Shown here piece after piece: positions 57,449 to 64,000 of a stretch of 64,000 nt of DNA. The translations under genes and the position numbers were made by a program. Origin of the DNA: Bog-473 sp963836605. GTDB taxonomy: Bacteria; Actinomycetota; Acidimicrobiia; Acidimicrobiales; RAAP-2. How positions within the stretch are numbered: position 1 is the stretch's first letter; every line of letters begins with the position of its first letter. The DNA lies in contig CAWIKB010000012.1 of the NCBI GenBank assembly GCA_963836605.1, positions 99,553 through 163,552 of the forward strand. Reading direction: 5' to 3'. The notes beneath the pieces were generated by a model that searched no databases, was not told where the DNA came from, and saw only the letters and a list, made by a program, of their open reading frames with translations.

Positions 57449-58420
57449 CTATCGGAGGGTGCGGCGCACCAGGTCCATGTCGGCTTCGACCATCATGGCC
57501 ACCAGTCCCGGGAAATCAACCTCGGGCTTCCAACCCAGGACCGAGTGTGCCTTGGCTGGATTGCCGACGAGAAGGTCCACCTCGGCCGGTCGCAGGAACT
57601 TCTCGTCGATCACGACGTGCTGCTCCCAGTCCAGATCGGCCGCGGCGAACGCCAGGCGGCAGAGCTCGCGAACCTCGTGGGTCCGACCGGTCGAGACGAC
57701 GTAGTCATCGGGGTGGTCCTGTTGGAGCATGAGCCACATGGCCCGCACGTAGTCGGCGGCGAACCCCCAGTCGCGCTGCGCGTCGAGGTTGCCGAGGTAC
57801 AGCTTGTCGTCGAGCCCGTGCGCGATCCGGGCCACGCCGTTGGTGATTTTCCGCGTGACGAACTCGAGGCCCCGGCGGGGGGATTCGTGGTTGAAGAGAA
57901 TGCCCGAGCACGCGTACAGGTCGTAGCTCTCGCGGTAGTTGACGGTGATCCAATGGCCGTAGACCTTGGCTACGCCGTACGGGCTTCGCGGGTACAGGGG
58001 GGTGGTCTCCACCTGGGGGACCTCCTGCACCTTGCCGAACATCTCCGACGAGCTGGCTTGGTAGAAGCGGATGCCGGGGTCGACCAGGCGGATGGCATCG
58101 AGCAGGCGGGTGACCCCGAGGGCGGTGGTCTCCCCCGTGAAGACCGGCTGGCTGAAGCTGGTCTGGACGAACGACTGGGCGGCCAGGTTGTAGACCTCGG
58201 TCGGCCGGTGGTCGCGCAGGATGTTGATCAGCGAGACTTCGTCGAGCAGGTCGCCCGACACCAACTCCAACCGGTCCTGGATGTGCGCAATCCGCTCGAA
58301 GTTGAGCGTGCTCGAGCGCCGCACCATGCCGATGACGGTGTAGCCCTGTGTCAGGAGGAATTCCGCCAGGTAGGAGCCGTCTTGGCCGGTGACGCCGGTA
58401 ATGAGTGCCCGTTTTGCCAT
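57449..58420 (-). CDS. gmd: GDP-mannose 4,6-dehydratase
   Basis: A 323-residue extended SDR. GVTGQDGSYLAEFLLTQGY is the nucleotide-binding motif; the S-x24-YxxxK catalytic set shows in YQASSSEMFGKVQEVPQ and YPRSPYGVAKVYGHWI; GILFNHESPRRGLEFVTRKI is the GMD motif. It makes GDP-4-keto-6-deoxymannose for rhamnose/fucose-type sugars. ATG 58420 has a TATCGT -10 box 9 nt before it (58430-58435, minus). Divergent from the glycosyltransferase gene. Confidence 0.96.
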   Translation of the reverse strand: MAKRALITGVTGQDGSYLAEFLLTQGYTVIGMVRRSSTLNFERIAHIQDRLELVSGDLLDEVSLINILRDHRPTEVYNLAAQSFVQTSFSQPVFTGETTALGVTRLLDAIRLVDPGIRFYQASSSEMFGKVQEVPQVETTPLYPRSPYGVAKVYGHWITVNYRESYDLYACSGILFNHESPRRGLEFVTRKITNGVARIAHGLDDKLYLGNLDAQRDWGFAADYVRAMWLMLQQDHPDDYVVSTGRTHEVRELCRLAFAAADLDWEQHVVIDEKFLRPAEVDLLVGNPAKAHSVLGWKPEVDFPGLVAMMVEADMDLVRRTLR

Positions 58421-58429
58421 CGGGCGACC

Positions 58430-58435
58430 ACGATA
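58430..58435 (-). promoter_or_regulatory. -10 box before gmd
   Basis: TATCGT on the minus strand, 9 nt before the ATG of gmd. It fits the set of short-leader promoters seen in the window. Confidence 0.4.
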
Positions 58436-58473
58436 CTCGACCATCGTGCGGGCAGAGCTTCGAGGGTGCGCCG

Positions 58474-58479
58474 TAGTGT
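58474..58479 (+). promoter_or_regulatory. -10 box before the glycosyltransferase gene
   Basis: TAGTGT, followed by 6 nt and the GTG start at 58486. No ribosome site. Confidence 0.45.
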
Positions 58480-58485
58480 GCGGCG

Positions 58486-59520
58486 GTGCCGGACGTCACC
58501 CTGCTCTCCTTTCGCCTGGGCGGGCGCGACGGGGTCTCGATCGAGTCGGCCAAGTGGGCCGATGCCCTCGGCGCCCTGGGATGGCAGGTGCACACCGTGG
58601 CCGGTGTGGGGCCCGTTGACACCCTGCTCCCGGGTCTGGCCATGGACGCCCCCGAACCGCCGACCCGGCGCGAAGTGCAGGACGCGCTGGAGTCCTCCGA
58701 CCTCGTGGTCATTGAGAATCTGTGCTCACTCCCCCTCAACCCGGCCGCGGCCCACGTGGTGGCCGCGGTGTGCGCCGGGCGGCCCACCGTCCTGCACCAC
58801 CACGACCTGGCCTGGCAGCGTCCGGAGCTGGCCCACCATCCCGGCCCGCCCGATGATCCGGCGTGGGCCCACGTCACCATCAACGAGTTGAGCCGCCGTC
58901 AGTTGGCCGAACGCGGCATCGCCGCGACCACCCTGTACAACCGCTTCGACCCCCATCCGGGCCCGGGTGACCGCGGGCGGCTCCGCCGGGCGCTGGGCCT
59001 TCACGCGGGGGCCCGGTTGTTCCTCCAACCCACCCGGGCCCTGGCCCGCAAGAACGTGGCCGGCGGACTGGCGCTGGCGGCCGCCGCCGACGCCACCTAC
59101 TGGCTCCTCGGCCCGGCCGAGGACGGGTACGGTCCGGAGCTCGACCGCCTGGTGCAGCGGGCGCGCTGCCCCGTGCTGCTCGGGCCACCGGATGTCGCCT
59201 GCGGCATCGCCGATGCCTACGCGGCGTGCGACGTGGTCCTGTTGCCCTCGACCTGGGAAGGCTTCGGCAACCCCTCGATCGAGTCAGCCACCCATCGCCG
59301 TCCGCTGGCCGTCGGACCGTACCCGGTGGCGGCCGAACTGTCCGGCTTCGGCTTCCACTGGTTCGACAGTGCCACGCCCGGCCCGCTCTCGGCCTGGCTG
59401 GACCACCCCGACGAGGATCTCGTGCCGCACAATCACCGGGTGGCGGCCCGTCACTTCGACCTGGCCGACCTTCCCGGGAAGTTGCAAGGCGTCCTCGACC
59501 ACAGAGGCCGAGCGACCTGA
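58486..59520 (+). CDS. GT4-type glycosyltransferase
   Basis: A 344-residue GT-B fold enzyme. N-terminal domain with LLSFRLGGRDGVSIESAKWADAL; C-terminal nucleotide-sugar site with LFLQPTRALARKNVAGGL, LLPSTWEGFGNPSIESATHRRPLAVG (E-x7-E motif: E..N-P-S-I-E). It transfers a sugar, possibly from a GDP-sugar, as gmd is next to it in the opposite direction. GTG start. Confidence 0.88.
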   Translation: MPDVTLLSFRLGGRDGVSIESAKWADALGALGWQVHTVAGVGPVDTLLPGLAMDAPEPPTRREVQDALESSDLVVIENLCSLPLNPAAAHVVAAVCAGRPTVLHHHDLAWQRPELAHHPGPPDDPAWAHVTINELSRRQLAERGIAATTLYNRFDPHPGPGDRGRLRRALGLHAGARLFLQPTRALARKNVAGGLALAAAADATYWLLGPAEDGYGPELDRLVQRARCPVLLGPPDVACGIADAYAACDVVLLPSTWEGFGNPSIESATHRRPLAVGPYPVAAELSGFGFHWFDSATPGPLSAWLDHPDEDLVPHNHRVAARHFDLADLPGKLQGVLDHRGRAT

Positions 59521-59560
59521 GGCCGGCATAACAGAGGCCGAACGAAATGAGGCCGGCATT
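59501..59560 (+). repeat. imperfect 30-bp direct duplication at the end of the glycosyltransferase gene
   Basis: Units start at ACAGAGGCCG 59501 and 59531 and share the ending TGAGGCCGGCAT. The first copy contains the stop codon (TGA 59518-59520). It probably arose by local duplication. Confidence 0.6.
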
Positions 59561-59583
59561 CGGGTCCCTTGATGACCGGCCGG

Positions 59584-59589
59584 TAACGT
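59584..59589 (+). promoter_or_regulatory. -10 box of leaderless tetR-type gene
   Basis: TAACGT, followed by 8 nt and the ATG at 59598. No ribosome binding site. Confidence 0.55.
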
Positions 59590-59597
59590 CGAGTGCC

Positions 59598-60221
59598 ATG
59601 CACGAAGCACTGCAGGCGCCGAGCCGGCGGCTCACGGCCGAACAGCGGCGCCAACAGCTCTTTTCGGTTGCCCTCGAGCTCTTCGCCCGGCGCGGCTACC
59701 GGGCGACCACCATGGACGACATCGCGGAGGCGGCCGGCGTCACGAAGCCTCTGGTGTACCAACACTTCTCGAGCAAGCGGGCCCTCTATCTGGAGCTGGT
59801 CGACTCCATCGCCCAGGAACTCCTCCGGGCGGTTCGCAGCGGTGTCGAGCAGGCCCGGGGGCCGCGCCAACAGGTGGAGATGGGCTTCGCCGCCTACTTC
59901 CGCCTGGTCATCAACCGGGAAGCCGAGTTCCGGCTGCTCTACGGCCGGGACCACGCCGACGACAATGAGCTGGGTCGAGCCTTGCGGATGGTGGAAGACG
60001 CCATTGCCGAAGCGATCGATCCCCTGATCGACGCCGGGCTCGATGACGACCACCGACGGTTGCTCGCCTACGCCGTGGTCGGTATGGCCGAGGGGGCCAG
60101 CCGCCGTTTCATGGCGCAGCGCCCCACGGGCGACGCCGCGGTGGAGGAAGAGGCGCATCGGCTGGCCCAGCGCATGGCCGATCTGGCCTGGGCCGGCCTG
60201 CGATCGGTCCACCCGGATTGA
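59598..60221 (+). CDS. TetR family transcription regulator
   Basis: A 207-residue one-component regulator. Residues 15-65 form the HTH (FARRGYRATTMDDIAEAAGVTKPLVYQHFSSKRALYLELV), and the rest is a ligand-binding helical domain. The leaderless-type start suggests constitutive low expression. The stop overlaps the TTG of the GNAT gene (TTGA), so the pair is coupled. The target may be its own operon. Confidence 0.93.
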   Translation: MHEALQAPSRRLTAEQRRQQLFSVALELFARRGYRATTMDDIAEAAGVTKPLVYQHFSSKRALYLELVDSIAQELLRAVRSGVEQARGPRQQVEMGFAAYFRLVINREAEFRLLYGRDHADDNELGRALRMVEDAIAEAIDPLIDAGLDDDHRRLLAYAVVGMAEGASRRFMAQRPTGDAAVEEEAHRLAQRMADLAWAGLRSVHPD

Positions 60222-60751
60222 CCCCGACGGAGGCGGCCCTGGACTTCCGCCCACTGTCCCGGGCCGATTTCCCGATGGTCGTGGACTGGTTGGCCCGGCC
60301 ACACGTGGCCGCGTGGTGGGGGGCCCCACTCGACCTGGCGGGGGTGGAGAAGGAATTCGGGCGCAGCGTCGACCGGACCGACCCGACCGAGGTGTTCGTC
60401 GCCGTCGAGGGGTCGGGGCCGCTGGGACTGGTGCAGATCTACCGGCTGTCGGACAACCAGGACTACCAGCGCGCGGTCGGGGTGGACGACGGGGCCGGCA
60501 TCGATCTCCTCATCGGTGAGTCCGAGCGCTGCGGCCGCGGTCTCGGGCCGCGCCTCATCAGCCACGCCCTCGGACTGATCTGGGAGCGCTACCCCGAGGT
60601 GCGGCGCGCCATGGCCGGCCCGAGCCCGCGCAACACCCGGTCGCACCGGGCTTTCGAGAAGGCCGGGTTCCGGGCCGTGCGCCAGGTCACCGTCCCCGGT
60701 GCCGAAGAGGACGAGCTGATCTTCGTCTGTCCCCGCCCTACAGCAGCTTGA
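60218..60751 (+). CDS. GNAT acetyltransferase, aminoglycoside 6'-N-acetyltransferase-like
   Basis: A 177-residue GNAT-fold enzyme. DFRPLSRADFPMVVDWLARPHVAAWW is the N-terminal part shared with AAC(6')-type or IucB-like proteins, GIDLLIGESERCGRGLGPRLI is motif A that binds acetyl-CoA, and NTRSHRAFEKAGF is motif B. It begins with TTG overlapping the TetR stop. A drug substrate is only a possibility. The 3' end overlaps the convergent phosphatase gene by 14 bp. Confidence 0.85.
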   Translation: MTPTEAALDFRPLSRADFPMVVDWLARPHVAAWWGAPLDLAGVEKEFGRSVDRTDPTEVFVAVEGSGPLGLVQIYRLSDNQDYQRAVGVDDGAGIDLLIGESERCGRGLGPRLISHALGLIWERYPEVRRAMAGPSPRNTRSHRAFEKAGFRAVRQVTVPGAEEDELIFVCPRPTAA

Positions 60752-61274
60752 AGAGTTGCCCGCACAGCTCCCACAGCTCGGCGACGCAGGCGGCGTAGAC
60801 CTGATCGTCCCGGCCGGCGGGGTCGGTGACGTCGTCCTCGTCGGAGAGCGGCGCCTCGGCCAGATGGAGGGCCGCCACTCGTTCCCCGAGCGTGGGCGGC
60901 GGGGGCGGCAGGTCCCCGCACAGCCGGCGGATGCTCGCCGTGCGCCCCGCAGCCTGAGGGAAGAGCCGGCGCACGAACCGGACGTGGTCGGCCTCCATCA
61001 CCACCACCAGGTCGGCCCGGACGAGGTCGGCCTCGTAGACCTGACGGCTGCGGTGACCGGTGAACGTGGCGCCCGCCAGTTCGGGCAGGGCGGAGAGCGC
61101 GTTGCGGGTCCGCATCCCCATGGGTTGCCCGTCAATGGTGTGGGTACCGGCGGTGACGATGCGCAGATCCGACGCGGCGCCGTCGGCTTCGTGCCCCACC
61201 AGATACTCGAGCATGAAGCCGGCCATGACCGAGCGGGCGGCGTTGCCGGTGCACAGTACGAGGAGGTCGGTCAC
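60738..61274 (-). CDS. low-molecular-weight protein tyrosine phosphatase family
   Basis: A 178-residue phosphatase. The P-loop CTGNAARS (Cys8...Arg14, C-x5-R-S) is at the N-terminus and the general acid Asp lies near DVTDPAG (D-P). The family also includes arsenate reductases, but the extra cysteines those need are not evident. GTG start. It precedes no arsenic genes, so a phosphotyrosine-protein role is more likely. 7 bp from the next gene, in the same direction. Confidence 0.9.
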   Translation of the reverse strand: MTDLLVLCTGNAARSVMAGFMLEYLVGHEADGAASDLRIVTAGTHTIDGQPMGMRTRNALSALPELAGATFTGHRSRQVYEADLVRADLVVVMEADHVRFVRRLFPQAAGRTASIRRLCGDLPPPPPTLGERVAALHLAEAPLSDEDDVTDPAGRDDQVYAACVAELWELCGQLFKLL

Positions 61275-61281
61275 CCGCGCC

Positions 61282-62355
61282 TCACCAGGATGCCTTGGCG
61301 TCCACATCGAGCGCATGCTGGGCGTGGCGGCCGGTGCTGGTCAGGAACATCCGGTCACCGCGCTCGGTGCGCTGGACGACCATGGACGCCACGATGGCCA
61401 TGAGGAGCCCTCCGAAGATGTCCCGCCGGACGTCCCGGCGGAGTTGCTCCAACCGATAGTGCTCCACTCCCAGAGCGCACAGGGCCTCGTGGTAATGCGC
61501 CAGCAATCCTGATTCATGCGCTCTCCGATCCTCCACACTGAGGCAACCGCCGATGAAGTACGCCGCATCGGAGGACCCGCCGGCCCACGACAGCGTCTGC
61601 CAATCGACCACGACCGGTCGCCGTTCGCCGGGTTCGAAGAGCAGATTGTCGAGCCGAAAATCGCCGTGGCTCGCCGTGCGCGGCCCGATGCGGCTGGCCA
61701 CCCAGCCCGGGAGATGCGCCACGAACCACTCGACCAGGGCCACGTGCTCGGGTTCCAGGCGATCACCGTAGCGCTCGAGGAATCCCGGCAGCAGGGAGGT
61801 CACCAGGGCCGCCAGGAGGGCATCGGACTCCGGCGAAGCGCGGTTCAACCAGGGGAGGGCGGCCAGGTCGGCGGCTTCCCAGCAGGGTGCGTGGAGCCCG
61901 GCCATCTCCTCGAGTACGGCCGCTGCGACATCGGGGCCACAGGCCTCGATCTGGTCTCCCTGGCTCGCTCCCACCAGGTCACCGAGAATGAGGGTGAACC
62001 ATCCCGTGTCCGGTTCGACGTGCGCCAGGTACGCCTTGGGCGTGCGGGCGATGACCCGAGCGGCCACCTCCTGGTAGAACCGCACCTCGATCTCGTAGGC
62101 CCGCAAGGCGAGGCCCGTGGCGCGGCTCTGGTGGTCGGACGAGGCGAACTTGCCCACCACGCTCGCGGGACCCGCGCCCGGTGCGTCATAGGTGAGTGAC
62201 AGTCGGGCCGTGTCGGCCATCTGGCCGGTGCCGATGGCAGATGCCGTCACCCCGATGACGCGAGCACCGGCGAGGACTCCGGCCTCGGTCAGCACCGCCG
62301 ACATCCACTCCGGCGTGATCTCGCCGGCAGAGCGAACGATCTCCGGGCGTCCCAT
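61282..62355 (-). CDS. aminoglycoside-phosphotransferase/ecdysteroid-kinase-like family protein
   Basis: A 357-residue kinase-fold protein. The catalytic loop is SHGDFRLDNLLFE and the metal-binding Asp is in VVDWQTLSWAGGSSDAAYFIGG, as in the EcKinase-like and APH families. N-terminal part contains SVVGKFASSD (nucleotide Lys). It phosphorylates a small molecule; the actual substrate is not evident. It is followed by the phosphatase gene in the same direction. Confidence 0.88.
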   Translation of the reverse strand: MGRPEIVRSAGEITPEWMSAVLTEAGVLAGARVIGVTASAIGTGQMADTARLSLTYDAPGAGPASVVGKFASSDHQSRATGLALRAYEIEVRFYQEVAARVIARTPKAYLAHVEPDTGWFTLILGDLVGASQGDQIEACGPDVAAAVLEEMAGLHAPCWEAADLAALPWLNRASPESDALLAALVTSLLPGFLERYGDRLEPEHVALVEWFVAHLPGWVASRIGPRTASHGDFRLDNLLFEPGERRPVVVDWQTLSWAGGSSDAAYFIGGCLSVEDRRAHESGLLAHYHEALCALGVEHYRLEQLRRDVRRDIFGGLLMAIVASMVVQRTERGDRMFLTSTGRHAQHALDVDAKASW

Positions 62356-62449
62356 GGCAACGGTGACTCTATGGGCCGCGCCCTAGCGCCCGCGTCCGGC
62401 GCCGGATGGGCACGGCCCCGTCAGGGCGACGAAATTCACCGCACGAGGT

Positions 62450-63322
62450 TCACGGCGACGAGAATCCGGCCGAAGCCAGCAGGTCCTCGCTCTCCGTCCA
62501 CAGGCGTGCCGCCTGGTCATCGTCCCGGGCGTGCCGGCTCATGTGGCCCGGTTTTCCACGGACCCAGTAGAGCCCGGACTTCTCGGCGACCTCAGGTGAG
62601 GTGGCCAGATAGATGGAGGTCCGGGCCCCCGCCGCCGGACTCCTCTCGAACGGCCGGACGAGCTTGAGGCCGAGCCCCATGAGGCCGTGCAGGTCTCCAT
62701 CCATGCCGAAGGAACTGCGGACCGCACCCGGATGAACGGCGTTGGCCGTGACACCGCTCCCTTCGAGGCGCCTCGCCAATTCGCGCGTGAACAGCACGTT
62801 GGCCAATTTCGAGTGCGCATACGCATCCATGGCTTCGTAGCGTCGCTCGCTCTGCAGGTCGCCGAAGCGGATCCCTTTCCGGGCGAAGTGGTGACCGACC
62901 GACGTCACGTTGACGATGCGTGACGGCGCGCTGGCCTTCAGGCGCGGCAGCAACAGACCGGTGAAGGCGAAGGGACCAAGGTGATTGACGCCGAAGGTCT
63001 GCTCGAATCCTTGCGCGGTCAGGCGCCGGTCCGACCATGTCCCACCGGCATTGTTGATCACCACGTCGAGCCGGCCCCAGTCGGACAGGAGGACTTCCGC
63101 GGCGGCGCGCACCGAGTCGAGGTCGGCCAGGTCCAGGGGAACCACGTGCACGTCTCCGTTGCCGGTGCGCTCCGTGACCTCGGCGGCGGCCAACGCCGCC
63201 TTCTCCCGGTTTCGGCAGGCCAGAACCGTGGTCGCGCCGAGAGCGGCCACGCCAACGGCCGATTCCTTCCCGATGCCGACGTTGCTGCCGGTGATCACGA
63301 CCACTTTGCCTCGCATGCTCAC
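62450..63322 (-). CDS. short-chain dehydrogenase/reductase (retinol dehydrogenase-like)
   Basis: A 290-residue classical SDR. TGSNVGIG is the cofactor motif, NNAG is at VVINNAGGTW, the catalytic Ser in VNVTSVGHH and the YxxxK in YAHSKLAN. It resembles the WWOX/retinol dehydrogenase group. GTG 63322 follows AAGGGG at 7 nt; ATG 63316 and ATG 63340 are alternatives. It oxidises or reduces an alcohol/ketone with NAD(P). Divergent from the erm region. Confidence 0.93.
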   Translation of the reverse strand: MSMRGKVVVITGSNVGIGKESAVGVAALGATTVLACRNREKAALAAAEVTERTGNGDVHVVPLDLADLDSVRAAAEVLLSDWGRLDVVINNAGGTWSDRRLTAQGFEQTFGVNHLGPFAFTGLLLPRLKASAPSRIVNVTSVGHHFARKGIRFGDLQSERRYEAMDAYAHSKLANVLFTRELARRLEGSGVTANAVHPGAVRSSFGMDGDLHGLMGLGLKLVRPFERSPAAGARTSIYLATSPEVAEKSGLYWVRGKPGHMSRHARDDDQAARLWTESEDLLASAGFSSP

Positions 63323-63400
63323 GGCGATACCCCTTCTCACACCTGAAGATGCTCGATTTCTCCGTGCACTCTGCCACGCCGCGCCCGCGAGGTCGTCGAG

Positions 63401-63406
63401 TATGTT
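63401..63406 (+). promoter_or_regulatory. -10 box before the erm leader ORF
   Basis: TATGTT is followed by 6 nt and ATG 63413. It predicts an mRNA that starts at or next to the leader ORF. Confidence 0.45.
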
Positions 63407-63412
63407 GGCAGC

Positions 63413-63481
63413 ATGACGTTCTGCACGATGGTGAACCGTGTCCGCGGTACGGACACGGTGGGGGTGGCATCAACTCAGTAG
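63413..63481 (+). CDS. 22-residue possible leader peptide overlapping the erm start
   Basis: ATG ACG TTC TGC... encodes MTFCTMVNRV followed by RGTDTVGVASTQ and a TAG. It is in a different frame and overlaps the first 44 nt of the erm gene. Short leader peptides upstream of erm genes stall with macrolides and open the downstream start. The existence of the peptide is only inferred from position and promoter. Confidence 0.4.
   Translation: MTFCTMVNRVRGTDTVGVASTQ
63435..63459 (+). promoter_or_regulatory. 10-bp hairpin over the erm start codon
   Basis: ACCGTGTCCG (63435-63444) pairs perfectly with CGGACACGGT (63450-63459), loop of 5 nt. The left arm contains the GTG start (63438-63440), so folding would block initiation. 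The same dyad could be a TetR-type operator at the DNA level. Confidence 0.6.
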
Positions 63482-64000
63482 CCGGTGGGCGGCGCAGATC
63501 GTGGCCGACGCGGGCATTGGCGCGGGTGATCTCGTCCTCGATGTCGGAGCGGGCACGGGTGCCCTCACCGTTCCCTTGGTCTCACTGGGGGCCCGCGTCA
63601 TCGCGATCGAACTCAATCCATACCGAGCCGCCGAGTTGCGAAGGACGTTCTCCGGGGACGACGTCACGGTCGTGGTCGCCGACGGCGCCGACCTGCGACT
63701 GCCCAAACGACCCTTCCGGGTCGTCGCCAACCCACCTTTCGCCATCAGCACCGCACTGCTGCGGCGTCTGGTCGCGCCCGGAAGCCGTCTGGTGCGAGCG
63801 GACCTGGTGGTCCCCTGGCATACGGCCAGGCGGTGGACCTCGGGGAGCGCGCCCGGTGCGGGCCGTTGGCAACGGACCTTCTCGGCACGGGTCGGTCGAC
63901 CAGTTCCCCGGTCGGCCTTCACGCCCTCGCCGCCCAACGGAGTGGCTCTCCTGTCGATTGCTCGACGCCCGGCGAGAGCGGGCGACGGGCGCAGGCGTCG
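63438..64000 (+). CDS. Erm-type 23S rRNA adenine-N6 methyltransferase, 3' end outside the window
   Basis: At least 187 residues of a KsgA/Erm family methyltransferase. The N-terminal RWGWHQLSSRWA is typical of actinobacterial Erm proteins; motif I is LVLDVGAGTGALT, motif II VIAIELNP, and the catalytic NPPF is in VVANPPFAIS. It dimethylates A2058 and gives resistance to macrolides, lincosamides and streptogramin B. The GTG start is the first one after an in-frame TGA (63432-63434). The C terminus is missing from the window. KsgA is less likely because of the WGWH-type N-terminus. Confidence 0.88.
   Translation, partial: MSAVRTRWGWHQLSSRWAAQIVADAGIGAGDLVLDVGAGTGALTVPLVSLGARVIAIELNPYRAAELRRTFSGDDVTVVVADGADLRLPKRPFRVVANPPFAISTALLRRLVAPGSRLVRADLVVPWHTARRWTSGSAPGAGRWQRTFSARVGRPVPRSAFTPSPPNGVALLSIARRPARAGDGRRR

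Overview
The window is high-GC DNA with dense, often overlapping genes. It most resembles an actinobacterium, probably of the Acidimicrobiia type. The main markers are a whiB1/pdtaS pair, the phosphomutase-DUF3090-SCO1664 trio, a mycothiol-type DinB/maleylpyruvate isomerase, an F420-hydrogenase-beta-type protein, frequent GTG starts, and several -10 boxes (TAnnnT) only 6-10 nt before a start codon, which suggests leaderless mRNAs. This is inference from gene content; no rRNA or tRNA gene was seen.

Layout. 1-9.8 kb: edge of a LmbE deacetylase, DEAD-box helicase, Bcp peroxiredoxin, a Fpg/Nei glycosylase with an altered zinc finger, FrhB-like protein with a thioesterase, a GlxA-type regulator coupled to a DJ-1 protein, a secreted hydrolase, a frameshifted FAD dehydrogenase and a type-5 uracil-DNA glycosylase. 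9.8-15 kb: phosphomutase-DUF3090-SCO1664 operon, YjbQ, a secreted pepsin-like protein, then a gene-poor patch with two apparent gene remnants (TPR regulator, Imm8-like). 15-25.6 kb: five-gene branched-chain amino-acid-type ABC operon, SGNH/MBOAT acyltransferase pair, EtfBA, glycerophosphodiesterase. 25.6-31.6 kb: whiB1 with a perfect CRP-type site, facing a six-gene operon (DUF3107, two Get3/ArsA-like ATPases, O-methyltransferase, PHP phosphatase, PdtaS). 31.6-40 kb: dGTPase, K+ channel, enoyl-CoA hydratase, small VOC and ABM proteins, HAD phosphatase, then an Fe-S module (Mrp divergent from SufR-like regulator and cysteine desulfurase). 40-47 kb: nucleoside hydrolase, a MarR regulator divergent from a mitochondrial-type aconitase with two palindromic operators, and an ATGA-coupled three-gene envelope operon. 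47-57.4 kb: a complete System I cytochrome c maturation operon (ccmA to ccmI) and, nearby, CcdA. 57.4-64 kb: GDP-mannose dehydratase and glycosyltransferase, TetR/GNAT pair, low-MW phosphatase, APH-like kinase, SDR and, at the right edge, an Erm-type rRNA methyltransferase behind a short overlapping ORF and a hairpin at its start codon.

Functional links. CcdA can carry electrons across the membrane to the CcmG/CcmH thiol proteins. SufR, cysteine desulfurase and Mrp fit one Fe-S cluster biogenesis module that would serve the 4Fe-4S proteins seen here (WhiB1, aconitase, FrhB, probably UDG). EtfAB, enoyl-CoA hydratase and the thioesterase suggest fatty-acid catabolism. The most distinctive signals are the secreted pepsin-like protein, the MarR-aconitase operator pair, the CRP site at whiB1, the overlapping divergent leaderless promoters at 9.78 kb and the erm leader architecture.
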